Shown: piece after piece, positions 37,298 to 49,752 of the stretch | Layout: each line of letters begins with the position of its first letter | How positions within the stretch are numbered: the stretch's first letter is position 1 | Assembly (NCBI GenBank): GCA_958298945.1 | Contig: OY282610.1 | Span: 50,537,667 to 50,601,666 of the forward strand | DNA from: Atherix ibis | Taxonomy: Eukaryota; Arthropoda; Insecta; Diptera; Athericidae | DNA length: 64,000 nt | Direction of reading: 5' to 3' | The notes under the pieces: generated by a model | Database searches by the model: none | Seen by the model: only the letters and a program-made list of their open reading frames with translations | What the model was told of the DNA's origin: nothing | Position numbers and translations under genes: made by a program

Positions 37298-38552
37298 ATA
37301 AATTTTTTCTCAAAACCACCAACAAAAATTTATCCAGAAAGAATTTTCTCATTCCAATAAGAATAATATGAATCGGAGAAGCTTTGCCTGAAAGTGCACA
37401 ATTATACCCCAAACAAACATCTCCAAAAAACCACCATTTTCATAGAGAAAAACAAATTTTAAGAGAAAGTGGACTCAGTGTAATAATTGTTGCCTCCTAT
37501 TTTTTGAGAAAACTGGGTGCCTGGTGTAAAAATTGGATTTTCGTGAATATTGTCTCAAATTTTCGAATTTTTGTGGTTTTTTGCATATCTTTAGGTGGTC
37601 AATTTGTTTTGCTTTCAGTAAATAAAAAATTTAATTTTAGGCAATTTTTTTTTAATAGTGCTCACAAAAATTTATTCTGAAAGGATATTCCTTTTTCGAT
37701 CAGGATAATATGGATCTAGAAGGCTATGTTAAAGTTTATGTAATGAAACCATGAAACAAATTGCCATTTTTATCCAAAAAAGCAAACTTTATTTTTAAAA
37801 AAATACAGCGAACTTTAGGTATTTTTTTTTAAAACGCCTGGAAAAAATTTTCCTGTAAGGACTTTTTTAGTCCGATCAGGATAATAAGAATAATTATTAG
37901 TTTCACATATGTATGCGCATTAACATCATTAAACAAATTTTCGAAAAAATTTCCTTTTTCATAGAAAAATAGAAATTTAAAAAAAAATTTAATGATCTTT
38001 TGGCAAATTTTTCTCAAAACTCCCACCGAAATTTATCGTGACATGTCATTTTCCTTCTAATCATTATATTAAGAGTCATAGAAGGTTTGCCTGAAAGTGT
38101 GCAATGACACCACAAAATAAATTCTAAAAAACCTTAATTTTTATACAAAAAAAACGAATTTTAATAAAGAAAACAATTAATTTTATGAATTTTTTCTCAA
38201 AATCACCAACAAAAATTTATCCAGAAAGGATATTCTCATTCCAATCGAGAAAATATGTATTGGAGAAGCTTTGCCTGAAAGTACGCAATGACACCATAAA
38301 AACAATTCTAAAAACCTTAATTTGTATACAAAAAAAAACGAATTTTAGGAAAGAAAACTATAAATTTTATGAATTTTTTCTCAAAATCACCAACAAAAAT
38401 TTATCCAGAAAGGATATTCTCATTCCAATCGAGAAAATATTCATTGGAGAAGCTTTGCCTTAAAGTACGCAATGACACCATAAAAACAATTCTAAAAACC
38501 TTAATTTTTATACAAAAAAATATGAATTTTAAGAAAGAAAACCATAAATTTG
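37298..38552 (+). repeat. HOR unit 25, 2 A monomers
   Basis: A monomers start at 38185 and 38369. B carries the unit 22 alleles (ATAAATTTTTTC, CCAATAAG, AATTATACC), and the offset to unit 22 is 4874 bp. With unit 26 it forms the second copy of a ~3.62 kb tandem duplication. Confidence 0.94.
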
Positions 38553-40914
38553 ATGAATTTTTTCTAAAAACCACCAACAAAAATTTATCCAGAAAGAATT
38601 TTCTCATTCCAATGAGAATAATATGAATCGGAGAAGCTTTGCCTGAAAGTGCACAATCATACCCCAAACAAACATCTCCAAAAAACCACCATTTTCATAG
38701 AGAAAAACAAATTTTAAGAGAAAGTGGACTCAGTGTAATAATTGTTACCTCCTATTTTTTGAGAAAACTGGGTGCCTGGTGTAAAAATTGAATTTTCGTG
38801 AATATTGTCACAAATATTCGAATTTTTGTAGTTTTTTGCATATCTTTAGGTGGTCAATTTATTTTGCTTTCAGTAAATAAAAAATTTAATTTTAGGCAAT
38901 TTTTTTTTAATAGTGCTCACAAAAATTTATTCTGAAAGGATATTCCTTTTTCGATCAGGATAATATGGATCTAGAAGGCTATGTTAAAGTGTATGTAATG
39001 AAACCATGAAACAAATTGTCATTTTTATCCAAAAAAGCAAACTTTATTTTTAAAAAAATACAGCGAACTTTAGGTATTTTTTTTTAAAACGCCTGGAAAA
39101 AATTTTCCTGTAAGGACTTTTTTAGTCCGATCAGGATAATAAGAATAATTATTAGTTTCACATATGTATGCGCATTAACATCATTAAACAAATTTTCGAA
39201 AAAATTCCCTTTTTCATAGAAAAATAGAAATTTAAAAAAAAATTTAATGATTTTTTGGCAAATTTTTCTCAAAACTCCCACCGAAATTTATCGTGACATG
39301 TCATTTTCCTTCCAATCATTATACTAAGAGTCATAAAAGATTTGCCTGAAAGTGTGCAATGACACCACAAAATAAATTCTAAAAAACCTTAATTTTTATA
39401 CAAAAAAAAACGATTTTTAATAAAGAAAACAATTAATTTTATGAATTTTTTCTCAAAATCACCAACAAAAATTTATCCAGAAAGGATATTCTCATTTCAA
39501 TCGAGAAAATATGTAGTGGAGAAGCTTTGCCTGAAAGTAAGCAATGACACCATAAAAACAATTCTAAAAACCTTAATTTGTATACAAAAAAAAAAACGAA
39601 TTTTAAGAAAGAAAACTATAAATTTTATGATTTTTTCTCAAAATCACCAACAAAAATTTATCCAGAAAGGATATTCTCATTCCAATCGAGAAAATATGCA
39701 TTGAAGAAGCTTTGCCTAAAAGTACGCAATGACACCATAAAAACCGTTCTAAAAACCTTAATTTTTATACAAAAAAAAACGAATTTAAAGAAAGAAAACA
39801 ATAAATTTTATGAATTTTTTCTCAAAATCACCAACAAAAATTTATCCAGAAAGGAAATTCTCATTTCAATCAAGAAAATATGCATTGGAGAAGCTTTGCC
39901 TGAAAGTACGCAATGACACCATAAAAACCATTCTAAAAAACCGTAATTTTTATACAAAAACAACGAATTTTAATAAAGAAAACAATTAATTTTATGAATT
40001 TTTTCTCAAAATCACCAACAAAAATTTATCCACAAAGGATATTCTCATTCCAATCGAGAAAATATGTATTGGAGAAGCTTTGCCTGAAAGTACGCAATGA
40101 CACCATAAAAACAATTCTAAAAACCTTAATTTGTATACAAAAAAAAAAACCAATTTTAAGAAAGAAAACTATAAATTTTATGAATTTTTTCTCAAAATCA
40201 CCAACAAAAATTTATCCAGAAAGGATATTCTCATTCCAATCGAGAAAATATGTATTGGAGAAGCTTTACCTGAAAGTACGCAATGACACCATAAAAACAA
40301 TTCTAAAAACCTTAATTTGTATACAAAAAAAAACGAATTTTAGGAAAGAAAACTATAAATTTTATGAATTTTTTCTCAAAATCACCAACAAAAATTTATT
40401 CAGAAAGAATATTCTCATTCCAATCGAGAAAATATGCATTGGAGAAGCTTTGCGTTAAAGTACACAATGACACCATAAAAACCGTTCTAAAAACCTTAAT
40501 TTTTATACAAAAAAAAACGAATTTTAAGAAAGAAAACAATAAATTTTATGAATTTTTTCTCAAAATCACCAACAAAAATTTATCCAGAAAGGAAATTCTC
40601 ATTTCAATCAAGAAAATATGCATTGGAGAAGCTTTGCCTGAAAGTACGCAATGACACCATAAAAACAATTCTAAAAACCTTAATTTGTATACAAAAAAAA
40701 ACGAATGTTAGGAAAGAAAACTATAAATTTTATGAATTTTTTCTCAAAATCACCAACAAAAATTTATCCAGAAAGGATATTCTCATTCCAATCGAGAAAA
40801 TATTCATTGGAGAAGCTTTGCCTAAAAGTACGCAATGACACCATAAAAACAATTCTAAAAACCTTAATTTTTATACAAAAAAAATGAATTTTAAGAAAGA
40901 AAACCATAAATTTA
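38553..40914 (+). repeat. HOR unit 26, 8 A monomers
   Basis: A monomers start at 39441, 39627, 39810, 39994, 40180, 40364, 40548 and 40732. The first five copy unit 24 at an offset of about 3618 bp, including the internal E-type tail (39943-39993). From 40364 the monomers instead resemble the first, fourth and fifth A of unit 20. B-X has a TGA at 38789 and ATTGTTACCTCC. Confidence 0.92.
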
Positions 40915-42169
40915 ATGAATTTTTTCTCAAAACCACCAACAAAAATTTATCCAGAAAGAATTTTCTCATTCCAATGAGAATAATATGAATCGGAGAAGCT
41001 TTGCCTGAAAGTGCACAATCATACCCCAAACAAACATCTCCAAAAAACCACCATTTTCATAGAGAAAAACAAATTTTAAGAGAAAGTGGACTCAGTGTAA
41101 TAATTGTTGCCTCCTATTTTTTGAGAAAACTGGGTGCCTGGTGTAAAAATTGGATTTTCGTGAATATTGTCACAAATTTTCGAATTTTTGTGGTTTTTTG
41201 CATATCTTTAGGTGGTCAATTTATTTTGCTTTCAGTAAATAAAAAATTTAATTTTAGGCAATTTTTTTTTAATAGTGCTCACAAAAATTTATTCTGAAAG
41301 GATATTCCTTTTTCGATCAGGATAATATGGATCTAGAAGGCTATGTTAAAGTGTATGTAATGAAACCATGAAACAAATTGCCATTTTTATCCAAAAAAGC
41401 AAACTTTATTTTTAAAAAAATACAGCGAACTTTAGGTATTTTTTTTTAAAACGCCTGGAAAAAATTTTCCTGTAAGGACTTTTTTAGTCCGATCAGGATA
41501 ATAAGAATAATTATTAGTTTCACATATGTATGCGCATTAACATCATTAAACAAATTTTCGAAAAAATTTCCTTTTTCATCGAAAAATAGAAATTTAAAAA
41601 AAAATTTAATGATCTTTTGGCAAATTTTTCTCAAAACTCCCACCGCAATTTATCGTGACATGTCATTTTCCTTCCAATTTTATATTAAGAGTCATAGAAG
41701 GTTTGCCTGAAAGTGTGCAATGACACCACAAAATAAATTCTAAAAATCCTTAATTTTTATACAAAAAAAACGAATTTTAATAAAGAAAACAATTAATTTT
41801 ATGAATTTTTTCTCAAAATCACCAACAAAAATTTATCCAGAAAGGATATTCTCATTCCAATCGAGAAAATATGTATTGGAGAAGCTTTGCCTAAAAGTAC
41901 GCAATGACACCATAAAAACAATTCTAAAAACCTTAATTTGTATACAAAAAAAAAACGAATTTTAGGAAAAAAAACTATAAATTTTATGAATTTTTTCTCA
42001 AAATCACCAACAAAAATTTATCCAGAAAGGATATTCTCATTCCAATCGAGAAAATATTCATTGGAGAAGCTTTGCCTAAAAGTACGCAATGACACCATAA
42101 AAACAATTCTAAAAACCTTAATTTTTATACAAAAAAATATGAATTTTAAGAAAGAAAACCATAAATTTG
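40915..42169 (+). repeat. HOR unit 27, 2 A monomers
   Basis: A monomers start at 41801 and 41986. D reads TTTTCATCGAAAAATAG. E reads CCACCGCAATTT and lacks the CA-containing bases in CCTTCCAATTTTATATT. These changes recur in unit 30, 5780 bp downstream. Compared with unit 21, the preceding A monomers and the block start match at an offset of 10112 bp. Confidence 0.93.
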
Positions 42170-45071
42170 ATGAATTTTTTCTCAAAACCACCAACAAAAA
42201 TTTATCCAGAAAGAATTTTCTCATTCCAATGAGAATAATATGAATCGGAGAAGCTTTGCCTGAAAGTGCACAATCATACCCCAAACAAACATCTCCAAAA
42301 AACCACCATTTTCATAGAGAAAAACAAATTTTAAGAGAAAGTGGACTCAGTGTAATAATTGTTGCCTCCTATTTTTTGAGAAAACTGGGTGCCTGGTGTA
42401 AAAATTGAATTTTCGTGAATATTGTCACAAATTTTCGAATTTTTGTAGTTTTTTGCATATCTTTAGGTGGTCAATTTATTTTGCTTTCAGTAAATAAAAA
42501 ATTTAATTTTAGGCAATTTTTTTTAATAGTGCTCACAAAAATTAATTCTGAAAGGATATTCCTTTTTCGATCAGGATAATATGGATCTAGAAGGCTATGT
42601 TAAAGTGTATGTAATGAAACCATGAAACAAATTGCCATTTTTATCCAAAAAAGCAAACTTTATTTTTTAAAAAATACAGCGAACTTTACGTATTTTTTTT
42701 TAAAACGCCTGAAAAAAATTTTCCTGTAAGGACTTTTTTAGTCCGATCAGGATAATAAGAATAATTATTAGTTTCACATATGTATGCGCATTAACATCAT
42801 TAAACAAATTTTCGAAAAAAATTCCTTTTTCATAGAAAAATAGAAATTTAAAAAAAAATTTAATGATCTTTTGGCAAATTTTTCTCAAAACTCCCACCGA
42901 AATTTATCGTGACATGTCATTTTCCTTCCAATCATTATATTAAGAGTCATAGAAAGTTTGCCTGAAAGTGTGCAATGACACCACAAAATGAATTCTAAAA
43001 AACCTTAATTTTTATACAAAAAAAAACGAATTTTAATAAAGAAAACAATTAATTTTATGAATTTTTTCTCAAAATCACCAACAAAAATTTATCCAGAAAG
43101 GATATTCTCATTCCAATCGAGAAAATATGTATTGTAGAAGCTTTGCCTGAAAGTACGCAATGACACCATAAAAACAATTCTAAAAACCTTAATTTGTATA
43201 TAAAAAAAAACGAATTTTAAGAAAGAAAACTATAAATTTTATGAATTTTTTCTCAAAATCACCAACAAAAATTTTTCCAGAAAGGATATTCTCATTCCAA
43301 TCAAGAAAATATGTATTGGAAAAGCTTTGCCTGAAAGACGCAATGACACCATAAAAACAATTCTAAAAACCTTAATTTGTATACAAAAAAAAAACGAATT
43401 TTAGGAAAGAAAACTATAAATTTTATGAATTTTTTCTCAAAATCACCAACAAAAATTTATCCAGAAAGGATATTCTCATTCCAATCGAGAAAATATGCAT
43501 TGGAGAAGCTTTGCCTAAAAGTACGCAATGACACCATAAAAACCGTTCTAAAAACCTTAATTTTTATACAAAAAAAACAAATTTTAAAAAAGAAAACAAT
43601 AAATTTTATGAATTTTTTCTCAAAATCACCAACAAAAATTTATCCAGAAAGGATATTCTCATTCCAATCGAGAAAATATGTATTTGAGAAGCTTTGCCTG
43701 AAAGTACGCAATGACACCATAAAAACAATTCTAAAAACCTTAATTTTTATACAAAAAAAAACGAATTTTAAGAAAGAAAACTATAAATTTTATGATTTTT
43801 TCTCAAAATCACCAACAAAAATTTATCCAGAAAGGATATTCTCATTCCAATCGAGAAAATATGCATTGAAGAAGCTTTGCCTAAAAGTACGCAATGACAC
43901 CATAAAAACGGTTCTAAAAACCTTAATTTTTATACAAAAAAAACGAATTTTAAGAAAGAAAACAATAAATTTTATGAATTTTTTCTCAAAATCACCAACA
44001 AAAATTTATCCAGAAAGGAAATTCTCATTTCAATCAAGAAAATATGCATGGGAGAAGCTTTGCCTGAAAGTACGCAATGACACCATAAAAACAATTCTAA
44101 AAACCTTAATTTTTATACAAAAAAAACAAATTTTAAGAAAGAAAACTATAAATTTTATGAATTTTTTCTCAAAATCACCAACAAAAATTTTTCCAGAAAG
44201 GATATTCTCATTCCAATCAAGAAAATATGTATTGGAAAAGCTTTGCCTGAAAGACGCAATGACACCATAAAAACAATTCTAAAAACCTTAATTTGTATAC
44301 AAAAAAAAAACGAATTTTAGGAAAGAAAACTATAAATTTTATGAATTTTTTCTCAAAATCACCAACAAAAATTTATCCAGAAAGGATATTCTCATTCCAA
44401 TCGAGAAAATATGCATTGGAGAAGCTTTGCCTAAAAGTACGCAATGACACCATAAAAACCGTTCTAAAAACCTTAATTTTTATACAAAAAAAACAAATTT
44501 TAAAAAAGAAAACAATAAATTTTATGAATTTTTTCTCAAAATCACCAACAAAAATTTATCCAGAAAGGATATTCTCATTCCAATCGAGAAAATATGTATT
44601 TGAGAAGCTTTGCCTGAAAGTACGCAATGACACCATAAAAACAATTCTAAAAACCTTAATTTTTATACAAAAAAAAACGAATTTTAAGAAAGAAAACTAT
44701 AAATTTTATGATTTTTTCTCAAAATCACCAACAAAAATTTATCCAGAAAGGATATTCTCATTCCAATCGAGAAAATATGCATTGAAGAAGCTTTGCCTAA
44801 AAGTACGCAATGACACCATAAAAACGGTTCTAAAAACCTTAATTTTTATACAAAAAAAACGAATTTTAAGAAAGAAAACAATAAATTTTATGAATTTTTT
44901 CTCAAAATCACCAACAAAAATTTATCCAGAAAGGAAATTCTCATTTCAATCAAGAAAATATGCATGGGAGAAGCTTTGCCTGAAAGTACGCAATGACACC
45001 ATAAAAACAATTCTAAAAACCTTAATTTTTATACAAAAAAATGAATTTTAAGAAAGAAAACCATAAATTTT
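42170..45071 (+). repeat. HOR unit 28, 11 A monomers (longest unit, 2902 bp)
   Basis: A monomers start at 43057, 43241, 43425, 43608, 43792, 43974, 44157, 44341, 44524, 44708 and 44890. Numbers 2-6 and 7-11 are two copies of a five-monomer cassette 916 bp apart. D has TTTACGTATT and the AAAAATTCC allele, as in units 31 and 32. The B-X frame has a TGA at 42406. Confidence 0.95.
43241..45071 (+). repeat. 916-bp five-monomer tandem duplication
   Basis: Copy 1 is 43241-44156 and copy 2 is 44157-45071. Both contain the same rare changes at the same offset. These are TTTTTCCAGAAAGG, a two-base loss giving CTGAAAGACGC (43331, 44247), TGTATTTGAGAAGC, AAAAACGGTTC, and TGCATGGGAGAAGC. The last monomers differ only near their tails, because the second copy joins the next B. 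Preserved private mutations show the event is recent relative to the rest of the array. Confidence 0.95.
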
Positions 45072-46694
45072 ATGAATTTTTTCTCAAAACCACCAACAAA
45101 AATTTATCCAGAAAGAATTTTCTCATTTCAATGAGAATAATATGAATTGGAGAAGCTTTGCCTGAAAGTGCACAATCATACCCCAAACAAACATCTCCAA
45201 AAAACCACCATTTTCATAGAGAAAAACAAATTTTAAGAGAAAGTGGACTCAGTGTAATAATTGTTGTCTCCTATTTTTTGAGAAAACTGGGTGCCTGTTG
45301 TAAAAATTGGATTTTCGTGAATATTGTCACAAATTTTCGAATTTTTGTGGTTTTTTGCATATCTTTAGGTGGTCAATTTATTTTGCTTTCAGTAAATAAA
45401 AAATTTAATTTTAGGCAATTTTTTTTTAATAGTGCTCACAAAAATTTATTCTGAAAGGATATTCCTTTTTCGATCAGGATAATATGGATCTAGAAGGCTA
45501 TATTAAAGTGTATGTAATGAAACCATGAAACAAATTGCCATTTTTATCCAAAAAAGCAAACTTTATTTTTAAAAAAATACAGCGAACTTTAGGTATTTTT
45601 TTTTAAAACGCCTGGAAAAAATTTTCCTGTAAGGACTTTTTTAGTCCGATCAGGATAATAAGAATAATTATTAGTTTCACATATGTATGCGCATTAACAT
45701 CATTAAGCAAATTTTCGAAAAAATTCCCTTTTTCATAGAAAAATAGAAATTTAAACAAAAATTTAATGATCTTTTGGCAAATTTTTCTCAAAACTCCCAC
45801 CGAAATTTATCGTGACATGTCATTTTCCTTCCAATCATTATATTAAGAGTCATAGAAGGTTTGCCTGAAAGTGTGCAATGACACCACAAAATAAATTCTA
45901 AAAAACCTTAATTTTTATACAAAAAAAACGAATTTTAATAAAGAAAACAATTAATTTTATGAATTTTTTCTCAAAATCACCAACAAAAATTTATCCAGAA
46001 AGGATATTCTCATTCCAATCGAGAAAATATGTATTGGAGAAGCTTTGCCTGAAAGTACGCAATGACACCATAAAAACAATTCTAAAAACCTTAATTTGTA
46101 TACAAAAAAAAACGAATTTTAAGAAAGAAAACTATAAATTTTATGAATTTTTTCTCAAAATCACCAACAAAAATTTATCCAGAAAGGATATTTTCATTCC
46201 AATCGAGAAAATATGCATTGGAGAAGCTTTGCCTGAAAGTACGCAATGACACCATAAAAACAATTCTAAAAACCTTAATTTGTATACAAAAAAAAACCAA
46301 TTTTAAGAAAGAAAACTATAAATTTTATGAATTTTTTCTCAAAATCACCAACAAAAATTTATCCAGAAAGGATATTTTCATTCCAATCGAGAAAATATGT
46401 ATTGGAGAAGCTTTGCCTGAAAGTACGCAATGACACCATAAAAGCAATTCTAAAAACCTTAATTTGTATACAAAAAAAAACGAATTTTAAGAAAGAAAAC
46501 TATAAATTTTATGAATTTTTTCTCAAAATCACCAACAAAAATTTATCCAGAAAGGATAATCTCATTCCAATCGAGAAAATATGTATGGGAGAAGCTTTGC
46601 CTGAAAGTACGCAATGACACTATAAAAACAATTCTAAAAACCTTAATTTGTATACAAAAAAAATTGAATTTTAAGAAAGAAAACTATAAATTTT
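45072..46694 (+). repeat. HOR unit 29, 4 A monomers of one sub-type
   Basis: A monomers start at 45959, 46143, 46327 and 46511. All have the TTTGTATAC tail of first-position monomers, with no CCGTTCT or terminal type. The second and third share GATATTTTCATTCC, which suggests a single-monomer duplication. X reads TTGTCTCCTATT and GCCTGTTG. D has the AAATTCCC allele and TTAAACAAAAATTT. Confidence 0.93.
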
Positions 46695-47948
46695 ATGAAT
46701 TTTTTCTCAAAATCACCAACAAAAATTTATCCAGAAAGAATTTTCTCATTCCAATGAGAATAATATGAATCGGAGAAGCTTTGCCTGAAAGTGCACAATC
46801 ATACCCCAAACAAACATCTCCAAAAAACCACCATTTTCATAGAGAAAAACAAATTTTAAGAGAAAGTGGACTCAGTGTAATAATTGTTGCCTCCTATTTT
46901 TTGAGATAACTGGGTGCCTGGTGTAAAAATTGGATTTTCGTGAATATTGTCACAAATTTTCGAATTTTTGTGGTTTTTTGCATATCTTTAGGTGGTCAAT
47001 TTATTTTGCTTTCAGTAAATAAAAAATTTAATTTTAGGCAATTTTTTTTTAATAGTGCTCACAAAAATTTATTCTGAAAGGATATTCCTTTTTCGATCAG
47101 GATAATATGGATCTAGAAGGCTATGTTAAAGTGTATGTAATGAAACCATGAAACAAATTGCCAGTTTTATCCAAAAAAGCAAACTTTATTTTTAAAAAAA
47201 TACAGCGAACTTTAGGTATTTTTTTTTAAAACGCCTGGAAAAAATTTTCCTGTAAGGACTTTTTTAGTCCGATCAGGATAATAAGAATAATTATTAGTTT
47301 CACATATGTATGCGCATTAACATCATTAAACAAATTTTCGAAAAAATTTCCTTTTTCATCGAAAAATAGAAATTTAAAAAAAAATTTAATGATCTTTTGC
47401 CAAATTTTTCTCAAAACTCCCACCGCAATTTATCGTGACATGTCATTTTCCTTCCAATTTTATATTAAGAGTCATAGAAGGTTTGCCTGAAAGTGTGCAA
47501 TGACACCACAAAATAAATTCTAAAAATCCTTAATTTTTATACAAAAAAAACGAATTTTAATAAAGAAAACAATTAATTTTATGAATTTTTTCTCAAAATC
47601 ACCAACAAAAATTTATCCAGAAAGGATATTCTCATTCCAATCGAGAAAATATGTATTGGAGAAGCTTTGCCTGAAAGTACGCAATGACACCATAAAAACA
47701 ATTCTAAAAACCTTAATTTGTATACAAAAAAAAACGAATTTTAGGAAAAAAAACTATAAATTTTATGAATTTTTTCTCAAAATCACCAACAAAAATTTAT
47801 CCAGAAAGGATATTCTCATTCCAATCGAGAAAATATTCATTGGAGAAGCTTTGCCTAAAAGTACGCAATGACACCATAAAAACAATTCTAAAAACCTTAA
47901 TTTTTATACAAAAAAATATGAATTTTAAGAAAGAAAACCATAAATTTG
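46695..47948 (+). repeat. HOR unit 30, 2 A monomers
   Basis: A monomers start at 47581 and 47765. B starts with A-type CAAAATCACC. The B-X frame has a TAA at TTGAGATAACTGG near 46905. D-E and the A run repeat unit 27 (CATCGAAAAATAG, CCGCAATTT, CCAATTTTATATT) 5780 bp away. Confidence 0.93.
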
Positions 47949-49752
47949 ATGAATTTTTTCTCAAAACCACCAACAAAAATTTATCCAGAAAGAATTTTCT
48001 CATTCCAATGAGAATAATATGAATCGGAGAAGCTTTGCCTGAAAGTGCACAATCATACCCCAAACAAACATCTCCAAAAAACCACCATTTTCATAGAGAA
48101 AAACAAATTTTAAGAGAAAGTGGACTCAGTGTAATAATTGTTGCCTCCTATTTTTTGAGAAAACTGGGTGCCTGGTGTAAAAATTGAATTTTCGTGAATA
48201 TTGTCACAAATTTTCGAATTTTTGTAGTTTTTTGCATATCTTTAGGTGGTCAATTTATTTTGCTTTCAGTAAATAAAAAATTTAATTTTAGGCAATTTTT
48301 TTTTAATAGTGCTCACAAAAATTAATTCTGAAAGGATATTCCTTTTTCGATCAGGATAATATGGATCTAGAAGGCTATGTTAAAGTGTATGTAATGAAAC
48401 CATGAAACAAATTGCCATTTTTATCCAAAAAAGCAAACTTTATTTTTAAAAAAATACAGCGAACTTTACGTATTTTTTTTTAAAACGCCTGGAAAAAATT
48501 TTCCTGTAAGGACTTTTTTAGTCCGATCAGGATAATAAGAATAATTATTAGTTTCACATATGTATGCGCATTAACATCATTAAACAAATTTTCGAAAAAA
48601 ATTCCTTTTTCATAGAAAAATAGAAATTTAAAAAAAAATTTAATGATCTTTTGGCAAATTTTTCTCAAAACTCCCACCGAAATTTATCGTGACATGTCAT
48701 TTTCCTTCCAATCATTATATTAAGAGTCATAGAAAGTTTGCCTGAAAGTGTGCAATGACACCACAAAATAAATTCTAAAAAACCTTAATTTTTATACAAA
48801 AAAAACGAATTTTAATAAAGAAAACAATTAATTTTATGAATTTTTTCTCAAAATCACCAACAAAAATTTATCCAGAAAGGATATTCTCATTCCAATCGAG
48901 AAAATATGTATTGGAGAAGCTTTGCCTGAAAGTACGCAATGACACCATAAAAACAATTCTAAAAACCTTAATTTGTATATAAAAAAAAACGAATTTTAAG
49001 AAAGAAAACTATAAATTTTATGAATTTTTTCTCAAAATCACCAACAAAAATTTTTCCAGAAAGGATATTCTCATTCCAATCAAGAAAATATGTATTGGAA
49101 AAGCTTTGCCTGAAAGTACGCAATGACACCATAAAAACAATTCTAAAAACCTTAATTTGTATACAAAAAAAAACGAATTTTAGGAAAGAAAACTATAAAT
49201 TTTATGAATTTTTTCTCAAAATCACCAACAAAAATTTATCCAGAAAGGATATTCTCATTCCAATCGAGAAAATATGCATTGGAAAAGCTTTGCCTAAAAG
49301 TACGCAATGACACCATAAAAACCGTTCTAAAAACCTTAATTTTTATACAAAAAAAACGAATTTTAAGAAAGAAAACTATAAATTTTATGATTTTTTCTCA
49401 AAATCACCAACAAAAATTTATCCAGAAAGGATATTCTCATTCCAATCGAGAAAATATGCATTGAAGAAGCTTTGCCTAAAAGTACGCAATGACACCATAA
49501 AAACGGTTCTAAAAACCTTAATTTTTATACAAAAAAAACGAATTCTAAGAAAGAAAACAATAAATTTTATGAATTTTTTCTCAAAATCACCAACAAAAAT
49601 TTATCCAAAAAGGAAATTCTCATTTCAATCAAGAAAATATGCATTGGAGAAGCTTTGCCTGAAAGTACGCAATGACACCATTAAAACAATTCTAAAAACC
49701 TTAATTTTTATACAAAAAAAAACGAATTTTAAGAAAAAAAACCATAAATTTG
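47949..49752 (+). repeat. HOR unit 31, 5 A monomers
   Basis: A monomers start at 48836, 49020, 49204, 49387 and 49569. The block and first A monomers match unit 28 at an offset of 5779 bp (TTTACGTATT, CATAGAAAGTTTG, GTATATAAAAAA, TTTTTCCAG). The last A is TATCCAAAAAGGAAATTC type. The B-X frame has a TGA at 48185. Confidence 0.93.

Larger units (their letters stand above)
33679..40364 (+). repeat. Tandem duplication of a ~3.62-kb two-unit segment
   Basis: Copy 1 covers units 23-24 (33679-37297). Copy 2 covers units 25-26 (37298 to about 40364). Spacing of equivalent B starts is 3619 bp. Diagnostic shared changes are TGTAGTGGAGAAGC with AGTAAGCAATG in the first A (35896 and 39515), CGAATTTAAAG (36170 and 39780), and the E-type tail in mid-run. 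Confidence 0.9.
41446..49386 (+). repeat. Non-adjacent duplication, units 27-28 start and units 30-31 start
   Basis: The D-E part of unit 27, its A run, the block of unit 28 and the first A monomers (to about 43607) correspond to 47226-49386 at an offset of 5779-5780 bp. Diagnostic shared changes are CATCGAAAAATAG, CCGCAATTT, CCAATTTTATATT, TTTACGTATT and TTTTTCCAG. The copies are separated by the rest of unit 28, unit 29 and the start of unit 30. Confidence 0.85.

Noticed and set aside
35822..40914. Assembly duplication error as sole explanation of the 3.62-kb repeat
   Set aside because: The copies differ at private sites (for example ATTGTTACCTCC at 38740, and one fewer A in a poly-A run near 39590) and the second copy changes source at 40364. 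A pure assembly duplicate should be identical. Read support would still be needed to be certain.
43377..44270. 297-codon open frame of 61-residue repeats across A monomers
   Set aside because: It is open only because consecutive monomers happen to be 183 bp. The equivalent frame is broken in most other A runs by one-base poly-A changes, and the start is a TTG.
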